From Gammaproteobacteria bacterium (lineage in GTDB: Bacteria; Pseudomonadota; Gammaproteobacteria; Burkholderiales; Rhodocyclaceae), in contig JARFTX010000022.1 in assembly GCA_029289265.1 (NCBI GenBank), positions 1 through 49,716 on the forward strand: DNA of 49,716 nt, written 5' to 3'. A program made the translations under genes and the position numbers. The notes below the pieces were generated by a model. It saw only the letters and a list, made by a program, of their open reading frames with translations. It was not told where the DNA came from and did not search any database. Numbering within the stretch: position 1 is the first letter of the stretch; each line of letters begins with the position of its first letter. Shown one piece after another: positions 38,019 to 47,510 of this stretch.

Positions 38019-39707
38019 ATGGATCAGCGACGCATCATCCTCTTCCTGGTTTTTTCGTTCTCGCTCGTCATGCTTTGGGATGCGTGGCTGAGGCAGGGGC
38101 AGCCTCCGCGTGTCACCGAGGCGCCGCCCGCGGTCGAGACCGCCGGCGTGCCGACTCCAGGTGTGCCGTCGCCGGGAGTGCCGTCGCCGGGGGTGCCGTC
38201 GCCCGCGGCCGGGGCCGGTCCCTCGGTCGGGGTGCCGGAAGCGCGTGCGGCGATTGCGCCGGTGGGCACGCAGCGCACCATCGTCCGCACCGACGTGCTG
38301 GTCGCGGAGATCTCGGCGCAGGGCGGCGACATCGTCCGTATGGAACTGCTCAGGCATCGAGCCGGCGACGACCGCAGCCGAAATTTCGTGCTCTTCGACG
38401 ATGGTGGCCGGCACATCTATGCGGCCCAGTCCGGGCTGATCGGCAACGGACTGCCGACCCATCGCACGGTGTTCAGCTTGCCCGAGGGCGAGCAGGTGCT
38501 TGCCGACGGGCGTGATTCACTGACCTTGCGGCTGGAGTCGACCGAAGGCAACGGGGTGCGGGTCGCCAAGCTGCTCACCTTCCACCGCGGCTCCTACCTG
38601 ATCGACGTCGCCTACGAGATCGTCAATGAAAGCGAGGAGGCGCTCGCGCCGCACGCCTACTTCCAGTTCATGCGCGACGGCCAGCCGGCGGAGGCGGTCG
38701 AGGTGTTCGGGGTGAGCACCTTTACCGGGCCTGCCGTGTATACCGAGGCCGAGAAGTTCCAGAAGGTGCAGTTCGAGGATATCGATCGCGGTCGGGCCAA
38801 GTTCGCGCGCTTCTCCGCCGACGGCTGGATCGCGATGGTGCAGCACTACTTCGTCGGCGCCTGGCTGCCACAGCAGGGCGTGCAGCGCGAGTACTTCGCG
38901 CAGCGCGTCGGCGAACTCTACTCGACCGGGGTCATCCTGCCGGTGGCCGCGATCGCGCCGGGCGAGACCCGCGAGGTCGCGGTCCGGTTGTACGCGGGTC
39001 CGCAGGAGCAGGGGCTGCTGTCGGAGGTAGCGCCGGGGCTGGACCTGGTCGTGGACTACGGCTGGCTCACCATCATCGCGGCGCCGCTTTACTGGGTGCT
39101 GGCGTGGTTCTATGGCCTGACCGGCAACTGGGGCTGGGCGATCGTGCTGGTGACGGTTGCGATCAAGCTGATCTTCTTCCCGCTGTCTGCGGCGAGCTAC
39201 AAGTCCATGGCCAAGATGCGCGTGCTGGGCCCGCGCATGCAGCGCCTGAAGGAGTTGTACGGCCACGACAAGCCGCGCATGCAGCAGGAAATGATGGAGA
39301 TGTACAAGCGCGAGAAGATCAACCCGCTCGGCGGGTGCCTGCCGATCCTGGTGCAGATCCCGGTGTTCATCGCGCTGTACTGGGTGCTGCTCGGCAGTGT
39401 CGGCCTGCGTCACGCCCCGTGGCTGGGCTGGATCCAGGATCTCTCGGCGCGCGACCCGTACTTCATCCTGCCGATCGTGATGGGCTTGTCGATGCTGGTG
39501 CAGATGAAGCTCAATCCGACGCCGCCCGACCCGATCCAGGCCAAGATCATGATGGCGCTGCCCATCGTGTTCACCTTCATGTTCATGTGGTTCCCGTCGG
39601 GGCTGGTGCTGTACTGGGTGGTCAACAACATTCTGTCGATCGGGCAGCAGTGGCAGATCACGCGGATGATCGAAGGTGGCAAGAAAGCCGGCACCTCGAC
39701 CGCCTGA
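38019..39707 (+). CDS. yidC: Membrane protein insertase YidC
   Basis: A 562-residue Oxa1/YidC insertase. It has an N-terminal membrane helix (about 6-22), a large periplasmic domain (about 75-345) and the conserved membrane core with [40 protein letters not shown] and [20 protein letters not shown]. The linker after the first helix contains a tandem PGVPS repeat (near residues 46-62; DNA 38157-38212). The 3' end overlaps mnmE by 32 bp. Confidence 0.97.
   Translation: MDQRRIILFLVFSFSLVMLWDAWLRQGQPPRVTEAPPAVETAGVPTPGVPSPGVPSPGVPSPAAGAGPSVGVPEARAAIAPVGTQRTIVRTDVLVAEISAQGGDIVRMELLRHRAGDDRSRNFVLFDDGGRHIYAAQSGLIGNGLPTHRTVFSLPEGEQVLADGRDSLTLRLESTEGNGVRVAKLLTFHRGSYLIDVAYEIVNESEEALAPHAYFQFMRDGQPAEAVEVFGVSTFTGPAVYTEAEKFQKVQFEDIDRGRAKFARFSADGWIAMVQHYFVGAWLPQQGVQREYFAQRVGELYSTGVILPVAAIAPGETREVAVRLYAGPQEQGLLSEVAPGLDLVVDYGWLTIIAAPLYWVLAWFYGLTGNWGWAIVLVTVAIKLIFFPLSAASYKSMAKMRVLGPRMQRLKELYGHDKPRMQQEMMEMYKREKINPLGGCLPILVQIPVFIALYWVLLGSVGLRHAPWLGWIQDLSARDPYFILPIVMGLSMLVQMKLNPTPPDPIQAKIMMALPIVFTFMFMWFPSGLVLYWVVNNILSIGQQWQITRMIEGGKKAGTSTA
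38157..38212 (+). repeat. 15-bp tandem repeat in yidC linker
   Basis: About three and a half near-identical 15-bp units (GTGCCGTCGCCGGGA-like) encode PGVPS repeats. They lie in the flexible linker between the first membrane helix and the periplasmic domain, so the count can probably vary without harm. Confidence 0.7.
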
Positions 39708-41034
39708 GACGGTTGCGGCGGTCGCGACCGCACCGGGGCGCGGCGGCATCGGCGTCGTGCGTGTCTCCGGACCGGCCGCGATGCCGATCGCCCGGGCGCT
39801 GACCGGGCGCGAACCCAAACCCCGCCTGGCGGGGTTTGTTCGCTTCTGGGACGGAGATGCGGCGCCCATCGACGAAGGGATCGTGCTGTACTTTCCCGGC
39901 CCGGCCTCGTTCACTGGGGAAGACGTGGTCGAGTTTCAGGGGCACGGGGGGCCGGTCGTGCTCCAGATGCTGCTGGCGCGCTGCCTTGAACTCGGTGCAC
40001 GGCTCGCCGAGCCCGGCGAATTCTCGCGCCGGGCCTTTCTCAACGGCAAGCTCGACCTCGCCCAAGCCGAGGCGGTCGCCGATCTGATCGAAGCCTCTAC
40101 CGCCGCAGCGGCTCGTTCGGCCGTGCGCTCGCTGACCGGCGCATTCTCGGAGGAGATCAACCGACTCCGGGACGAGTTGATCGATCTGCGCATGTTGATC
40201 GAGGCGACGCTCGATTTTCCCGAAGAGGAGGTCGAGTTTCTCGAAAACACGCGCGCCTTCGAACGGTTGGCGCGGGTGCGCGCCCATTTGGAGGGTGTGC
40301 TCGAGCGCGCGAGCCAGGGAGCGCTGCTGCGTACCGGGATGAATGTGGTGCTGGTCGGGCAGCCCAATGTCGGCAAGTCGAGCCTGCTCAATGCGCTGTT
40401 CGGCGACGAGCGCGCCATCGTCACGGATATCGCCGGCACGACGCGCGATGCCCTGCGCGAAACGATACAGATCGACGGCATTCCCGTGCACATCATCGAC
40501 ACGGCGGGCCTGCGCGAGTCTGAGGACGTCGTCGAGGCGCTCGGTGTCGAGCGGACCTGGCGCGAAGTCGAGCGGGCGGACGTGGTCGTGCGAATCCTCG
40601 ATGCCGGCGTCGGGATCAGCGAGGAAGACCTGCATATCGATGCTCGGTTGCCGCAAGGGGTCGAGCGGCTGACTGTGCACAACAAGATCGACCTCTACGG
40701 CATCGAGCCCGGACGCAGCGAGGTGGACGGACGAGTGGTGATTCGGCTCTCGGCGAAGGATGGGGCAGGGGTGGACCGGTTGCGTGCCGAACTCCTGCGT
40801 GTTGCAGGTTGGCACGCCGATGCCGAGCATGCGCTGCTCGCGCGCGAGCGGCATCTGGTGGCACTGCGGGCGGCGCTTGAGCATGTAGTTGCCGCCGAAG
40901 CCTTGGGCGGCTCGCTGGAACTCTTCGCCGAGGAATTACGGTTGGCACAGGAGCGCGTGTGCGAGATCACCGGCGAGTTCAGCGCGGACGACCTGCTCGG
41001 CGTCATCTTCTCGCGCTTCTGCATCGGCAAGTGA
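39676..41034 (+). CDS. mnmE: tRNA-modifying GTPase MnmE
   Basis: A 452-residue protein that works with MnmG on wobble uridines of certain tRNAs. It has an N-terminal tetrahydrofolate-binding domain ([12 protein letters not shown]-type start, here [20 protein letters not shown]), a helical domain and a G domain with [14 protein letters not shown] (about 228-241), DTAGLRE and NKID. It ends in the invariant CIGK. The GTG start lies inside yidC; no later start preserves the conserved N-terminus. mnmG does not follow. Confidence 0.96.
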   Translation: MARKPAPRPPETVAAVATAPGRGGIGVVRVSGPAAMPIARALTGREPKPRLAGFVRFWDGDAAPIDEGIVLYFPGPASFTGEDVVEFQGHGGPVVLQMLLARCLELGARLAEPGEFSRRAFLNGKLDLAQAEAVADLIEASTAAAARSAVRSLTGAFSEEINRLRDELIDLRMLIEATLDFPEEEVEFLENTRAFERLARVRAHLEGVLERASQGALLRTGMNVVLVGQPNVGKSSLLNALFGDERAIVTDIAGTTRDALRETIQIDGIPVHIIDTAGLRESEDVVEALGVERTWREVERADVVVRILDAGVGISEEDLHIDARLPQGVERLTVHNKIDLYGIEPGRSEVDGRVVIRLSAKDGAGVDRLRAELLRVAGWHADAEHALLARERHLVALRAALEHVVAAEALGGSLELFAEELRLAQERVCEITGEFSADDLLGVIFSRFCIGK

Positions 41035-41062
41035 TGAACGAGGCCAGGCTGGCGGCAAGCAA

Positions 41063-41078
41063 AGTTTCACGTGAAACA
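41063..41078. promoter_or_regulatory. parS-like ParB-binding site 1
   Basis: AGTTTCACGTGAAACA differs by one base from the conserved chromosomal parS sequence (TGTTTCACGTGAAACA). The 14-bp core GTTTCACGTGAAAC is a perfect palindrome. It is intergenic, 30 bp after mnmE, and near dnaA as expected for an origin-proximal centromere. Confidence 0.85.
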
Positions 41079-41269
41079 TCATCGCGTGAGGCATGCGGGG
41101 GCGTGATGCGTCGGCGGGGAGGCGAAGGCGTGATGGTTCGATCGCCCGGCGCTGACTTGCCGAGGAGGTGTGCGTGGCCCCGGTCATCGCGAAACGAAGC
41201 GTTGCAGTCCGGCCGGCCCTTGACAGCTCGTGCCCCAGCCCTCCCCGAAGCCCTGAGACTTGAAGCCGT

Positions 41270-42058
41270 ATGAACGAAGTCGATGCCTTGCTGCTGGCGC
41301 TCGGACTGGCAGCGCTCTTTGCCGGCTTTGTCGATGCCGTTGTCGGCGGGGGTGGCCTGATCCAGATTCCCGCGCTGTTTGCCGCCTTCCCACAGGCCAT
41401 GCCGGCGACGCTGTTCGGAACCAACAAGATTGCGAGCATTGTCGGGACCGGCTCAGCGGCGATCCAGTATGCGCGCCGTATCGCCATCCCCTGGCGCACC
41501 GCCCTGCCCGGTGCCGTGGCGGCCCTGATCGGTGCTTGGTTCGGCGCGCGCGCCGTGAGCTATCTCCCGGCCGAGTTTCTTCGCCCATTCATCCTCGTGC
41601 TGCTCGTATTGGTCGCGGTCTACACTTTCATCCGCAAGGACTTCGGCGTACACGGCCGGTCGGGTGTCGGGGCCAGGGCCGAGGTGGCGCTGGCCGTGGC
41701 GATCGGCGGAGGCATCGGCTTCTATGACGGGTTCTTTGGTCCTGGCACAGGAAGCTTCTTCATCTTCCTGTTCGTGCGCTTCTCCGGGATGGATTTCCTT
41801 CGGGCATCCGTGACGGCCAAGATTCTCAACGTCGCGACCAATCTCGCCGCGATCGGCTACTTCGCCTTCAACGTCGAGATCCTCTGGAAGGTGGGTCTGG
41901 TCATGGCCGGGTGCAACATGCTGGGCGCGGTGATCGGGTCCAGGCTTGCGCTTCGGCATGGTGCCGGTTTCGTTCGCAGGATGTTTCTTGCTGTGGTGAC
42001 TGTACTGATCGCGCGCCTCGCGTACGACCTATTGTGGGGAGCCGCTGGCGGAACGTAG
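41270..42058 (+). CDS. TSUP (TauE/SafE) family permease
   Basis: A 262-residue membrane protein with about 8 hydrophobic segments and the family motifs FAGFVDAVVGGGGLIQIPAL and GGIGFYDGFFGPGTGSFFIF. Members move sulfite, organosulfonates or other anions out of or into the cell; the substrate is not evident here. It lies between two parS-like sites. No clear ribosome site. Confidence 0.88.
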   Translation: MNEVDALLLALGLAALFAGFVDAVVGGGGLIQIPALFAAFPQAMPATLFGTNKIASIVGTGSAAIQYARRIAIPWRTALPGAVAALIGAWFGARAVSYLPAEFLRPFILVLLVLVAVYTFIRKDFGVHGRSGVGARAEVALAVAIGGGIGFYDGFFGPGTGSFFIFLFVRFSGMDFLRASVTAKILNVATNLAAIGYFAFNVEILWKVGLVMAGCNMLGAVIGSRLALRHGAGFVRRMFLAVVTVLIARLAYDLLWGAAGGT

Positions 42059-42062
42059 CGCT

Positions 42063-42078
42063 TGTTTCACGTGAAACG
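42063..42078. promoter_or_regulatory. parS-like ParB-binding site 2
   Basis: TGTTTCACGTGAAACG matches parS with one change at the last base; its 14-bp core is identical to site 1 and lies exactly 1000 bp from it. It is immediately after the TSUP gene stop. Confidence 0.85.
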
Positions 42079-42123
42079 CCGAGGTGTCCTCGAGTCATCG
42101 CGCCGGCATAGTCCCCGCAGCCA

Positions 42124-42153
42124 TTGGGCATTGGGGGGCTATCGTGCTAGAAT
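42124..42153 (+). promoter_or_regulatory. Putative promoter of speDE
   Basis: TTGGGC (42124-42129), an 18-bp spacer and TAGAAT (42148-42153) form a plausible sigma70 promoter. The -10 lies 38 bp upstream of speD. The -35 match is only moderate. Confidence 0.45.
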
Positions 42154-42191
42154 CCGTCGTTTCCTTGTCTGTAATTGGATCGAAGCGCTAA

Positions 42192-42578
42192 ATGAACGGA
42201 CTTCATCTGATTGCCGATCTGTACCGCTGCCAGTGCTCAGGTCGGATCATGCTGGACCGGGCGGTGCTCGAAGATCTGTGTGTCCGTGAATGCCGAGAAT
42301 CCGGTCTCACGCCGCTGGGTGCCTACTTCTACCAATTCACGCACGATGACGGGCAGCAGGCCGGTGTGACCGGGACCGTGGTGTTGGCCGAGTCGCATCT
42401 CGCCATTCACACTTGGCCCGAATCCGGCGACGTGACGCTCGACGTGTATGTCTGCAATTTCTCGCAGGACAACAGCGAGCGCGCACGGCGGATCTTTGCC
42501 CGGATCCAGGAACTGCTCGATCCTCAGGACAAGTGCTGCCATGAGGTGATCCGGGGCAAGCTCCCCGTGGAGGCCTGA
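42192..42578 (+). CDS. speD: S-adenosylmethionine decarboxylase proenzyme
   Basis: A 128-residue class 1B SpeD that supplies aminopropyl groups for spermidine. The self-cleavage site is ESHLAIHTWPE with the pyruvoyl-forming Ser at about 68. The downstream DVTLDVYVCNF is the usual continuation. It lies 3 bp upstream of speE. No agmatinase or ornithine/arginine decarboxylase gene is adjacent. Confidence 0.96.
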   Translation: MNGLHLIADLYRCQCSGRIMLDRAVLEDLCVRECRESGLTPLGAYFYQFTHDDGQQAGVTGTVVLAESHLAIHTWPESGDVTLDVYVCNFSQDNSERARRIFARIQELLDPQDKCCHEVIRGKLPVEA

Positions 42579-42581
42579 GGC

Positions 42582-43466
42582 ATGGCGGCCGAGCAGGGTC
42601 CTCTGCGCGACCAGCGGTTGACCGAGCACCTCAACGAGCACGCCGGCTACTTCGTCAGCGCCGGGGCGCTCCTCGATTCCGGTACGACGCCGTACCAGAG
42701 CTACGAAGTCTGGCAGACGCCGCAATACGGCAAGCTCTTCCGGCTCGACGGCTGTTTCATGACCTCGGAGCGGGACGAGTTCTTCTATCACGAGAATCTG
42801 ATCCACGTCGCTGCAACGGCTCATCCCGGACCCGCCCGTGCGCTGATCATCGGCGGCGGTGACGGCGGATCGGCCGAGGAGCTGTTCAAGTATCCGAGCA
42901 TGCAGCGCGTCGTGCTGGTCGAGCTCGATGCCAAGGTGGTCGACATCGCGCGTGAGCATCTCGAGGCGGTGCATCACGGGGCGCTCGACGACCCCAGGCT
43001 GGAACTGCGCATCGAGGACGGGCTGCACTATGTGCGCGAGGTTGCCCCCGCGGCCGGCGAGCGCTTCGACCTGATCGTGCTCGACCTGACCGACCCGATC
43101 GGACCGGCCGAGGCCCTCTACACCGAGCGTTTTTTCCGCGACTGCAAGGCCCTGCTGGCGCAGGGCGGCGCCGTCACGCTGCACATCGGCGCGCCGCTCT
43201 TTCAGCCGGAACGCATGCTGCGGCTGATGGGCAATCTGCGCGCAGCGTTCACCCACGTCGCTCCCTATTTTCTCTACATCCCGCTGTACGGTGCCCAGTG
43301 GGGCATGGCCTGCGCATCCGACGCCCTCGACCCCCGCACCCTGTCCGAGGACGAGGTCGAGGCACGCCTCGCCGTGCGCCGTATCGGCGCACTGCAGTAC
43401 TACAACGGCGCGGTGCACCGAGCCCAGTTCGCGCTGCCGAACTATCTGAAAGCCTTGCTGGGCTGA
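42582..43466 (+). CDS. speE: Spermidine synthase
   Basis: A 294-residue aminopropyltransferase that joins putrescine and decarboxylated AdoMet. Motifs are LDGCFMTSERDEFFYHE, LIIGGGDGGSAEELFKY (AdoMet-site glycine loop), ELDAKVVDIAREHL and DLIVLDLTDPIGPAEALY. It is co-transcribed with speD. Length is normal. Confidence 0.96.
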   Translation: MAAEQGPLRDQRLTEHLNEHAGYFVSAGALLDSGTTPYQSYEVWQTPQYGKLFRLDGCFMTSERDEFFYHENLIHVAATAHPGPARALIIGGGDGGSAEELFKYPSMQRVVLVELDAKVVDIAREHLEAVHHGALDDPRLELRIEDGLHYVREVAPAAGERFDLIVLDLTDPIGPAEALYTERFFRDCKALLAQGGAVTLHIGAPLFQPERMLRLMGNLRAAFTHVAPYFLYIPLYGAQWGMACASDALDPRTLSEDEVEARLAVRRIGALQYYNGAVHRAQFALPNYLKALLG

Positions 43467-43550
43467 CACTTGATACGTCGAGTCGACACCGGGCGTTCGC
43501 CCCGCCGCGCCGATCGGCCGCACCCCGCTCGCCGCACCGGCTCGCCGAGC

Positions 43551-44834
43551 GTGACGCTGCCGCCGGACAGCCTGGGCCAGGCGATGCGCGACGCCTCCAT
43601 CCTGGTTGCCGCGGTGCTCGAAGGGCACGCCCTCACCGATCAATTTGCGCAAATGTTGCGCGAGCGTCCGGCTTGGACCGACAGCCAGCGGGGCGCCGTG
43701 CGCGATCTCGCCTGGGGAGCCCTGCGCGACTACGGACGCGGTGAGGAGCTGCTCCGTGCGCTGCTGCACAAGCCGGCGCCGGCCCCGGTGCATGCGCTGC
43801 TGCTGGTCGCGCTGCATCGGCTCGAGAGCCGACCGGATCACGCTTACGCGATCGTCGACCAGGCCGTCCAGGCGGTCACGAGCTTCGCACCCGGCCTGGC
43901 CGGGCTCACCAACGCAGTGCTGCGCAACCGCCAGCGCGAGGCCCCCCGGCTCGATGCCCGCCTCGCTGCCGATCCGGTCGCGTGCCATCGTCATCCGCAG
44001 TGGTGGATCGAACGGCTGCAGCGATCGTTCCCGCAGGACTGGGAGGCCGTGCTCGCGGCCGGCAACAGCCGACCGCCGATGGGCCTGCGAGTCAATAGCC
44101 GGCGCACGACCCTGACCGAAGTCGAGGCCCTGCTGGCCGCCCAGGATCTCGCCTGCCGCCGTCTCGACCACGATGCTCTGGTGCTGGAGACACCTGTTCC
44201 GGTCGCCCGTCTGCCGGGTTTCGCCGAGGGCCGGGTCTCGGTGCAGGATGCCGGCGCACAGTGGGCCGCAGGCTGGCTCGATCTCGCCGACGGCCAGCGC
44301 GTGCTCGACGCCTGCGCGGCGCCCGGCGGCAAGAGCGCGCACATCCTCGAGTGCGCCGACGTCGATCTGCTTTCGCTTGAACTGGACCGAGGGCGGATCG
44401 CGCGCATCCACGAGAACCTGTCCAGGCTGGGGCTGGCTGCGCAGGTCGTGCAGGGTGACGCCCGTGCGCCGGCCGACTGGTGGGACGGCCGCCCCTTCGA
44501 CCGCATTCTCGCGGATGTGCCCTGCTCGGCCTCGGGGGTGGTGCGCCGCCACCCCGACATCAAGTGGCTGCGCCGGCCTGCCGACATCGCCGGCTTCGTC
44601 CGTCAGCAGGCCGGGATTGTCGACGCGCTTTGGCACACCCTCGCGCCAGGTGGCAAAATGCTCTACGTCACCTGCTCGGTGTTCGACGAGGAGAATCAGG
44701 ATCAGATCAGCCGCTTCTGCCGCGGGCACGAAGACGCCGAACTCATCCCCATAGATGGCCAGAGTTACCGACAGTTTCTGCCTGGCGACGACCATGACGG
44801 CTTCTTTTACGCGCTGCTGCGCAAGCGCGTTTGA
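43551..44834 (+). CDS. rsmB: 16S rRNA m5C967 methyltransferase RsmB
   Basis: A 427-residue RsmB/NusB-fused methyltransferase. It has an N-terminal NusB-like RNA-binding domain (about 1-140), the AdoMet site LDACAAPGGKSAHILE and the catalytic DVPCSASGVVRRHPDIKW, with the second Cys in TCSVFDEEN. A GTG at 43551 gives the family N-terminus; a TTG at 43470 would add 27 Arg/Pro-rich residues with no ribosome site. The 3' end overlaps the next gene. Confidence 0.93.
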   Translation: MTLPPDSLGQAMRDASILVAAVLEGHALTDQFAQMLRERPAWTDSQRGAVRDLAWGALRDYGRGEELLRALLHKPAPAPVHALLLVALHRLESRPDHAYAIVDQAVQAVTSFAPGLAGLTNAVLRNRQREAPRLDARLAADPVACHRHPQWWIERLQRSFPQDWEAVLAAGNSRPPMGLRVNSRRTTLTEVEALLAAQDLACRRLDHDALVLETPVPVARLPGFAEGRVSVQDAGAQWAAGWLDLADGQRVLDACAAPGGKSAHILECADVDLLSLELDRGRIARIHENLSRLGLAAQVVQGDARAPADWWDGRPFDRILADVPCSASGVVRRHPDIKWLRRPADIAGFVRQQAGIVDALWHTLAPGGKMLYVTCSVFDEENQDQISRFCRGHEDAELIPIDGQSYRQFLPGDDHDGFFYALLRKRV

Positions 44835-45390
44835 GCGGGCGCTGCGCGGGCTGCTGGCGCTTGGGCTGGTGATCGTCTTCGCCTCGGCGGCCTTCGCCGA
44901 TGCGCAGGTGCGTTACGCCGAGATCGTCGCGAGCGAGGATGGCTATGTCGTCAATGCCGACATCGACGTCGAACTCAACCCGCGTCTGGTCGAAGCCGTG
45001 ATGCGCGGGGTGGCGCTGCACTTCGCCACCGAGTTCGTCATCGAGCGGCGGCGCTGGTACTGGTTCGACGAAGTCGTCGCCGAACGCCGTCTCGCCTACC
45101 GGCTCTCGTACCACGCCATCACCCGAAGCTACCGGCTGACGGTCGGCAATCTCCACCAGAATTTCGACAGCCTCGAGGCAGCGCTGCTGGCGATGCAGCG
45201 GGTGCGCAATTGGCACATCGTCGAAAGCGAGGGGCTGGAGGCGGGCGTGTCCTACAACGCCTCGCTGCGCTTCCGCCTCGATACCAGCATGCTGCCCAAG
45301 CCCTTCCAGGTGACCGCCATCGGCAGTCGGGACTGGAACCTCGCGACCGACTGGATGCGCTGGACCTTCCTCGCCGGGACCACGCGATGA
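44794..45390 (+). CDS. DUF4390 exported protein
   Basis: A 198-residue protein with a signal peptide (about 10-36; LLALGLVIVFASAAFADAQ) and one conserved domain containing DIDVELNPRLVEAVMRGVAL, RRRWYWFDEVVAERRLAYRL and TDWMRWTFLA. This domain of unknown function is regularly found just upstream of ntrY in betaproteobacteria. It overlaps rsmB by about 40 bp; an ATG at 44755 is an alternative start. The stop overlaps ntrY as ATGA, so the two are co-translated. Confidence 0.8.
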   Translation: MTASFTRCCASAFERALRGLLALGLVIVFASAAFADAQVRYAEIVASEDGYVVNADIDVELNPRLVEAVMRGVALHFATEFVIERRRWYWFDEVVAERRLAYRLSYHAITRSYRLTVGNLHQNFDSLEAALLAMQRVRNWHIVESEGLEAGVSYNASLRFRLDTSMLPKPFQVTAIGSRDWNLATDWMRWTFLAGTTR

Positions 45391-47501
45391 AGCACGCGAC
45401 CCTGATCATCGTCGCGGCGGTCGCGGGCATCTCGCTGTTCCTGCTCGCTTCGGCCAGCGCCAACACCGACCTGTTCGCGGGCGCCTATCCGTACCTGCTC
45501 GCGGTCAATGGCGTGGTCACGGTGGCGCTGGCCGCGCTCGTCGGCGTGCAGCTGCGGCAGCTCTGGCGCGAGTACAAGGTGCGCCAGTTCGGTTCGCGCA
45601 TGAAGTACCGGCTGCTGCTGATGTTCTCGCTGATGGCCCTGCTGCCCGGTGTGGTGCTCTATGCGGTGTCGCTGCAGTTCGTCGTCAAGAGCATCGACTC
45701 GTGGTTCGACGTGCGCGTCGAGCGGGCGCTGGAAGGCGGCATCGCGCTCGGCCAGAATGCGCTCGACTATCTCGTCTCGCAGGTCGTCGACAAGGCGCGC
45801 GACATCGCCATCGAGCTCGACGGCGTGCTGATCGTCTCGCCCACCCAGCTCAACCGCCTGCGTGAGCAGGCCGGAATCGGCAGTGCGACCGTGATCGCCG
45901 CCAACGGCCAGATCGTCGCGACGGCCTCCGACGGCGTCGGCGCCTTGCTGCCGAGCCTGCCGACCGCAGCGCAGATGCGCCAGGCCCGCCAGAGCCAGCG
46001 CTACCACACTGTCGACTCCCGCCCGGGCGAGGGCTTCGTGATCCGCGCCGTGGTGCCGATCGCCTCGCGCAGCCTGCTGGTCGAGCCATCCTATCTGCAG
46101 CTCACCCAGGTGGTGCCCGAATCCTTCGCGCGCCACGTCGACGCGGTCCATGAGGCACACCGCGAGTACCAGCAGCTCGTCCTCGGGCGGACCGGCCTGA
46201 GCACCATCTACTCGCTCACCCTCACCCTGTCGCTGCTGCTCGCACTGCTCGCCGCGGTTGCGCTCGCCTTCGTGCTGACGCGGCGGCTGGTCGCGCCGCT
46301 GCTGATTCTCGCCGAAGGCACGCAGGCGGTCGCGCAGGGCGACTTCAGCCCGCGTCAGGCGCTGCCCGCACGCGACGAGCTCGGCGTGCTGACCCAGTCC
46401 TTCAACCAGATGACGCGCCAGCTCCAGGAGGCGCGCGGGCAGGCCGAGCGCAATCGCGCGGCGGTCGAGGCGGCCCGCGCCTATCTCGAAAGCGTGCTCG
46501 CGCACCTGTCGACGGGCGTGCTCGCCTTTGCCGCCGACGGCACCCTGAGGGCGGCCAACCGCGGCGCCACCGACATCCTTGCCGATCGGTTGGAGGGCTT
46601 CGAGGACTGCCCGCTCGCCGAGTGGCCGCGCCACGCCGCCTTTCGCGACGCGCTGCTGAAGGGCTTCGCCGAGCACGAAGGCGACTGGCACGAGCAGATC
46701 GAACTGGCCCGGCCCGATGCCGCACCGCAGACGCTGCTGATCCATGGCGCGCGTCTGCCCGAGGCCTCGGGCGGCGGCATGGTGGTGGTGTTCGACGACA
46801 TTTCCAGCCTGGTGATGGCGCAGCGCACTGCCGCCTGGGCCGAGGTGGCGCGCCGCCTTGCCCACGAGATCAAGAATCCCCTCACGCCGATCCAGCTCTC
46901 GGCGGAGCGGCTCGCCTACAAGCTCGCCGACCGCCTCGCTGAGGCCGACCGTGCCGTGCTGGAGCGGGCGACGCGAACCATCGTGGACCAGGTCGAGTCG
47001 ATGAAGAAGCTGGTCAACGCCTTCCGCGACTACGCCCGCATGCCCAGTCCGGCGCTCGGCCGTCTCGACCTGGGCCAGCTTGTCGCCGACGTGCTGCATC
47101 TCTATGAGAGCTCTGCGGCGACGATCCGCACCGAGATCACCCCTCGCCTGCCGGAGGTGCTGGGCGATGCGGCGCAGATCAGGCAGATCCTTCATAATCT
47201 GCTGCAGAACGCCGAGGAGGCGCTCGCCGGGCAGGATGACGGCGAGATCATCGTGATGGCCCGCCGCGACGGCGACGATGTGCTCGTGATCGTGCGCGAC
47301 AACGGGCCAGGTTTTCCGACCGAGGTGCTGGCGCGCGCGTTCGAGCCCTATTTCACCACCAAGAGCCGCGGCTCCGGGCTCGGTCTGGCGATCGTCAAGA
47401 AGATCGTCGACGAGCACGGCGGCGACGTGCGGTTGCTCAATCGGGACGGCGGTGGCGCCGAAGTGCGCATCCGGCTGCGTCTCGCGGCCCCCGCTCAGTA
47501 A
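45387..47501 (+). CDS. ntrY: Sensor histidine kinase NtrY-like
   Basis: A 704-residue membrane kinase with N-terminal helices (about 5-25, 35-57 and 73-95), an extracytoplasmic segment and another helix (about 272-295). A HAMP domain, a PAS domain (about 370-470), HisKA (LAHEIKNPLTPIQLSAERL) and HATPase (NLLQNAEEAL, DNGPGFP, GSGLGLAIVKKIV) follow. It pairs with ntrX 10 bp downstream. NtrYX systems respond to nitrogen or redox state; the signal here is unknown. Confidence 0.94.
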   Translation: MKHATLIIVAAVAGISLFLLASASANTDLFAGAYPYLLAVNGVVTVALAALVGVQLRQLWREYKVRQFGSRMKYRLLLMFSLMALLPGVVLYAVSLQFVVKSIDSWFDVRVERALEGGIALGQNALDYLVSQVVDKARDIAIELDGVLIVSPTQLNRLREQAGIGSATVIAANGQIVATASDGVGALLPSLPTAAQMRQARQSQRYHTVDSRPGEGFVIRAVVPIASRSLLVEPSYLQLTQVVPESFARHVDAVHEAHREYQQLVLGRTGLSTIYSLTLTLSLLLALLAAVALAFVLTRRLVAPLLILAEGTQAVAQGDFSPRQALPARDELGVLTQSFNQMTRQLQEARGQAERNRAAVEAARAYLESVLAHLSTGVLAFAADGTLRAANRGATDILADRLEGFEDCPLAEWPRHAAFRDALLKGFAEHEGDWHEQIELARPDAAPQTLLIHGARLPEASGGGMVVVFDDISSLVMAQRTAAWAEVARRLAHEIKNPLTPIQLSAERLAYKLADRLAEADRAVLERATRTIVDQVESMKKLVNAFRDYARMPSPALGRLDLGQLVADVLHLYESSAATIRTEITPRLPEVLGDAAQIRQILHNLLQNAEEALAGQDDGEIIVMARRDGDDVLVIVRDNGPGFPTEVLARAFEPYFTTKSRGSGLGLAIVKKIVDEHGGDVRLLNRDGGGAEVRIRLRLAAPAQ

Positions 47502-47510
47502 TGGATACAG

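Noticed and set aside
38157-38212. CRISPR-like array
   Set aside because: The units are contiguous 15-bp coding repeats without spacers.
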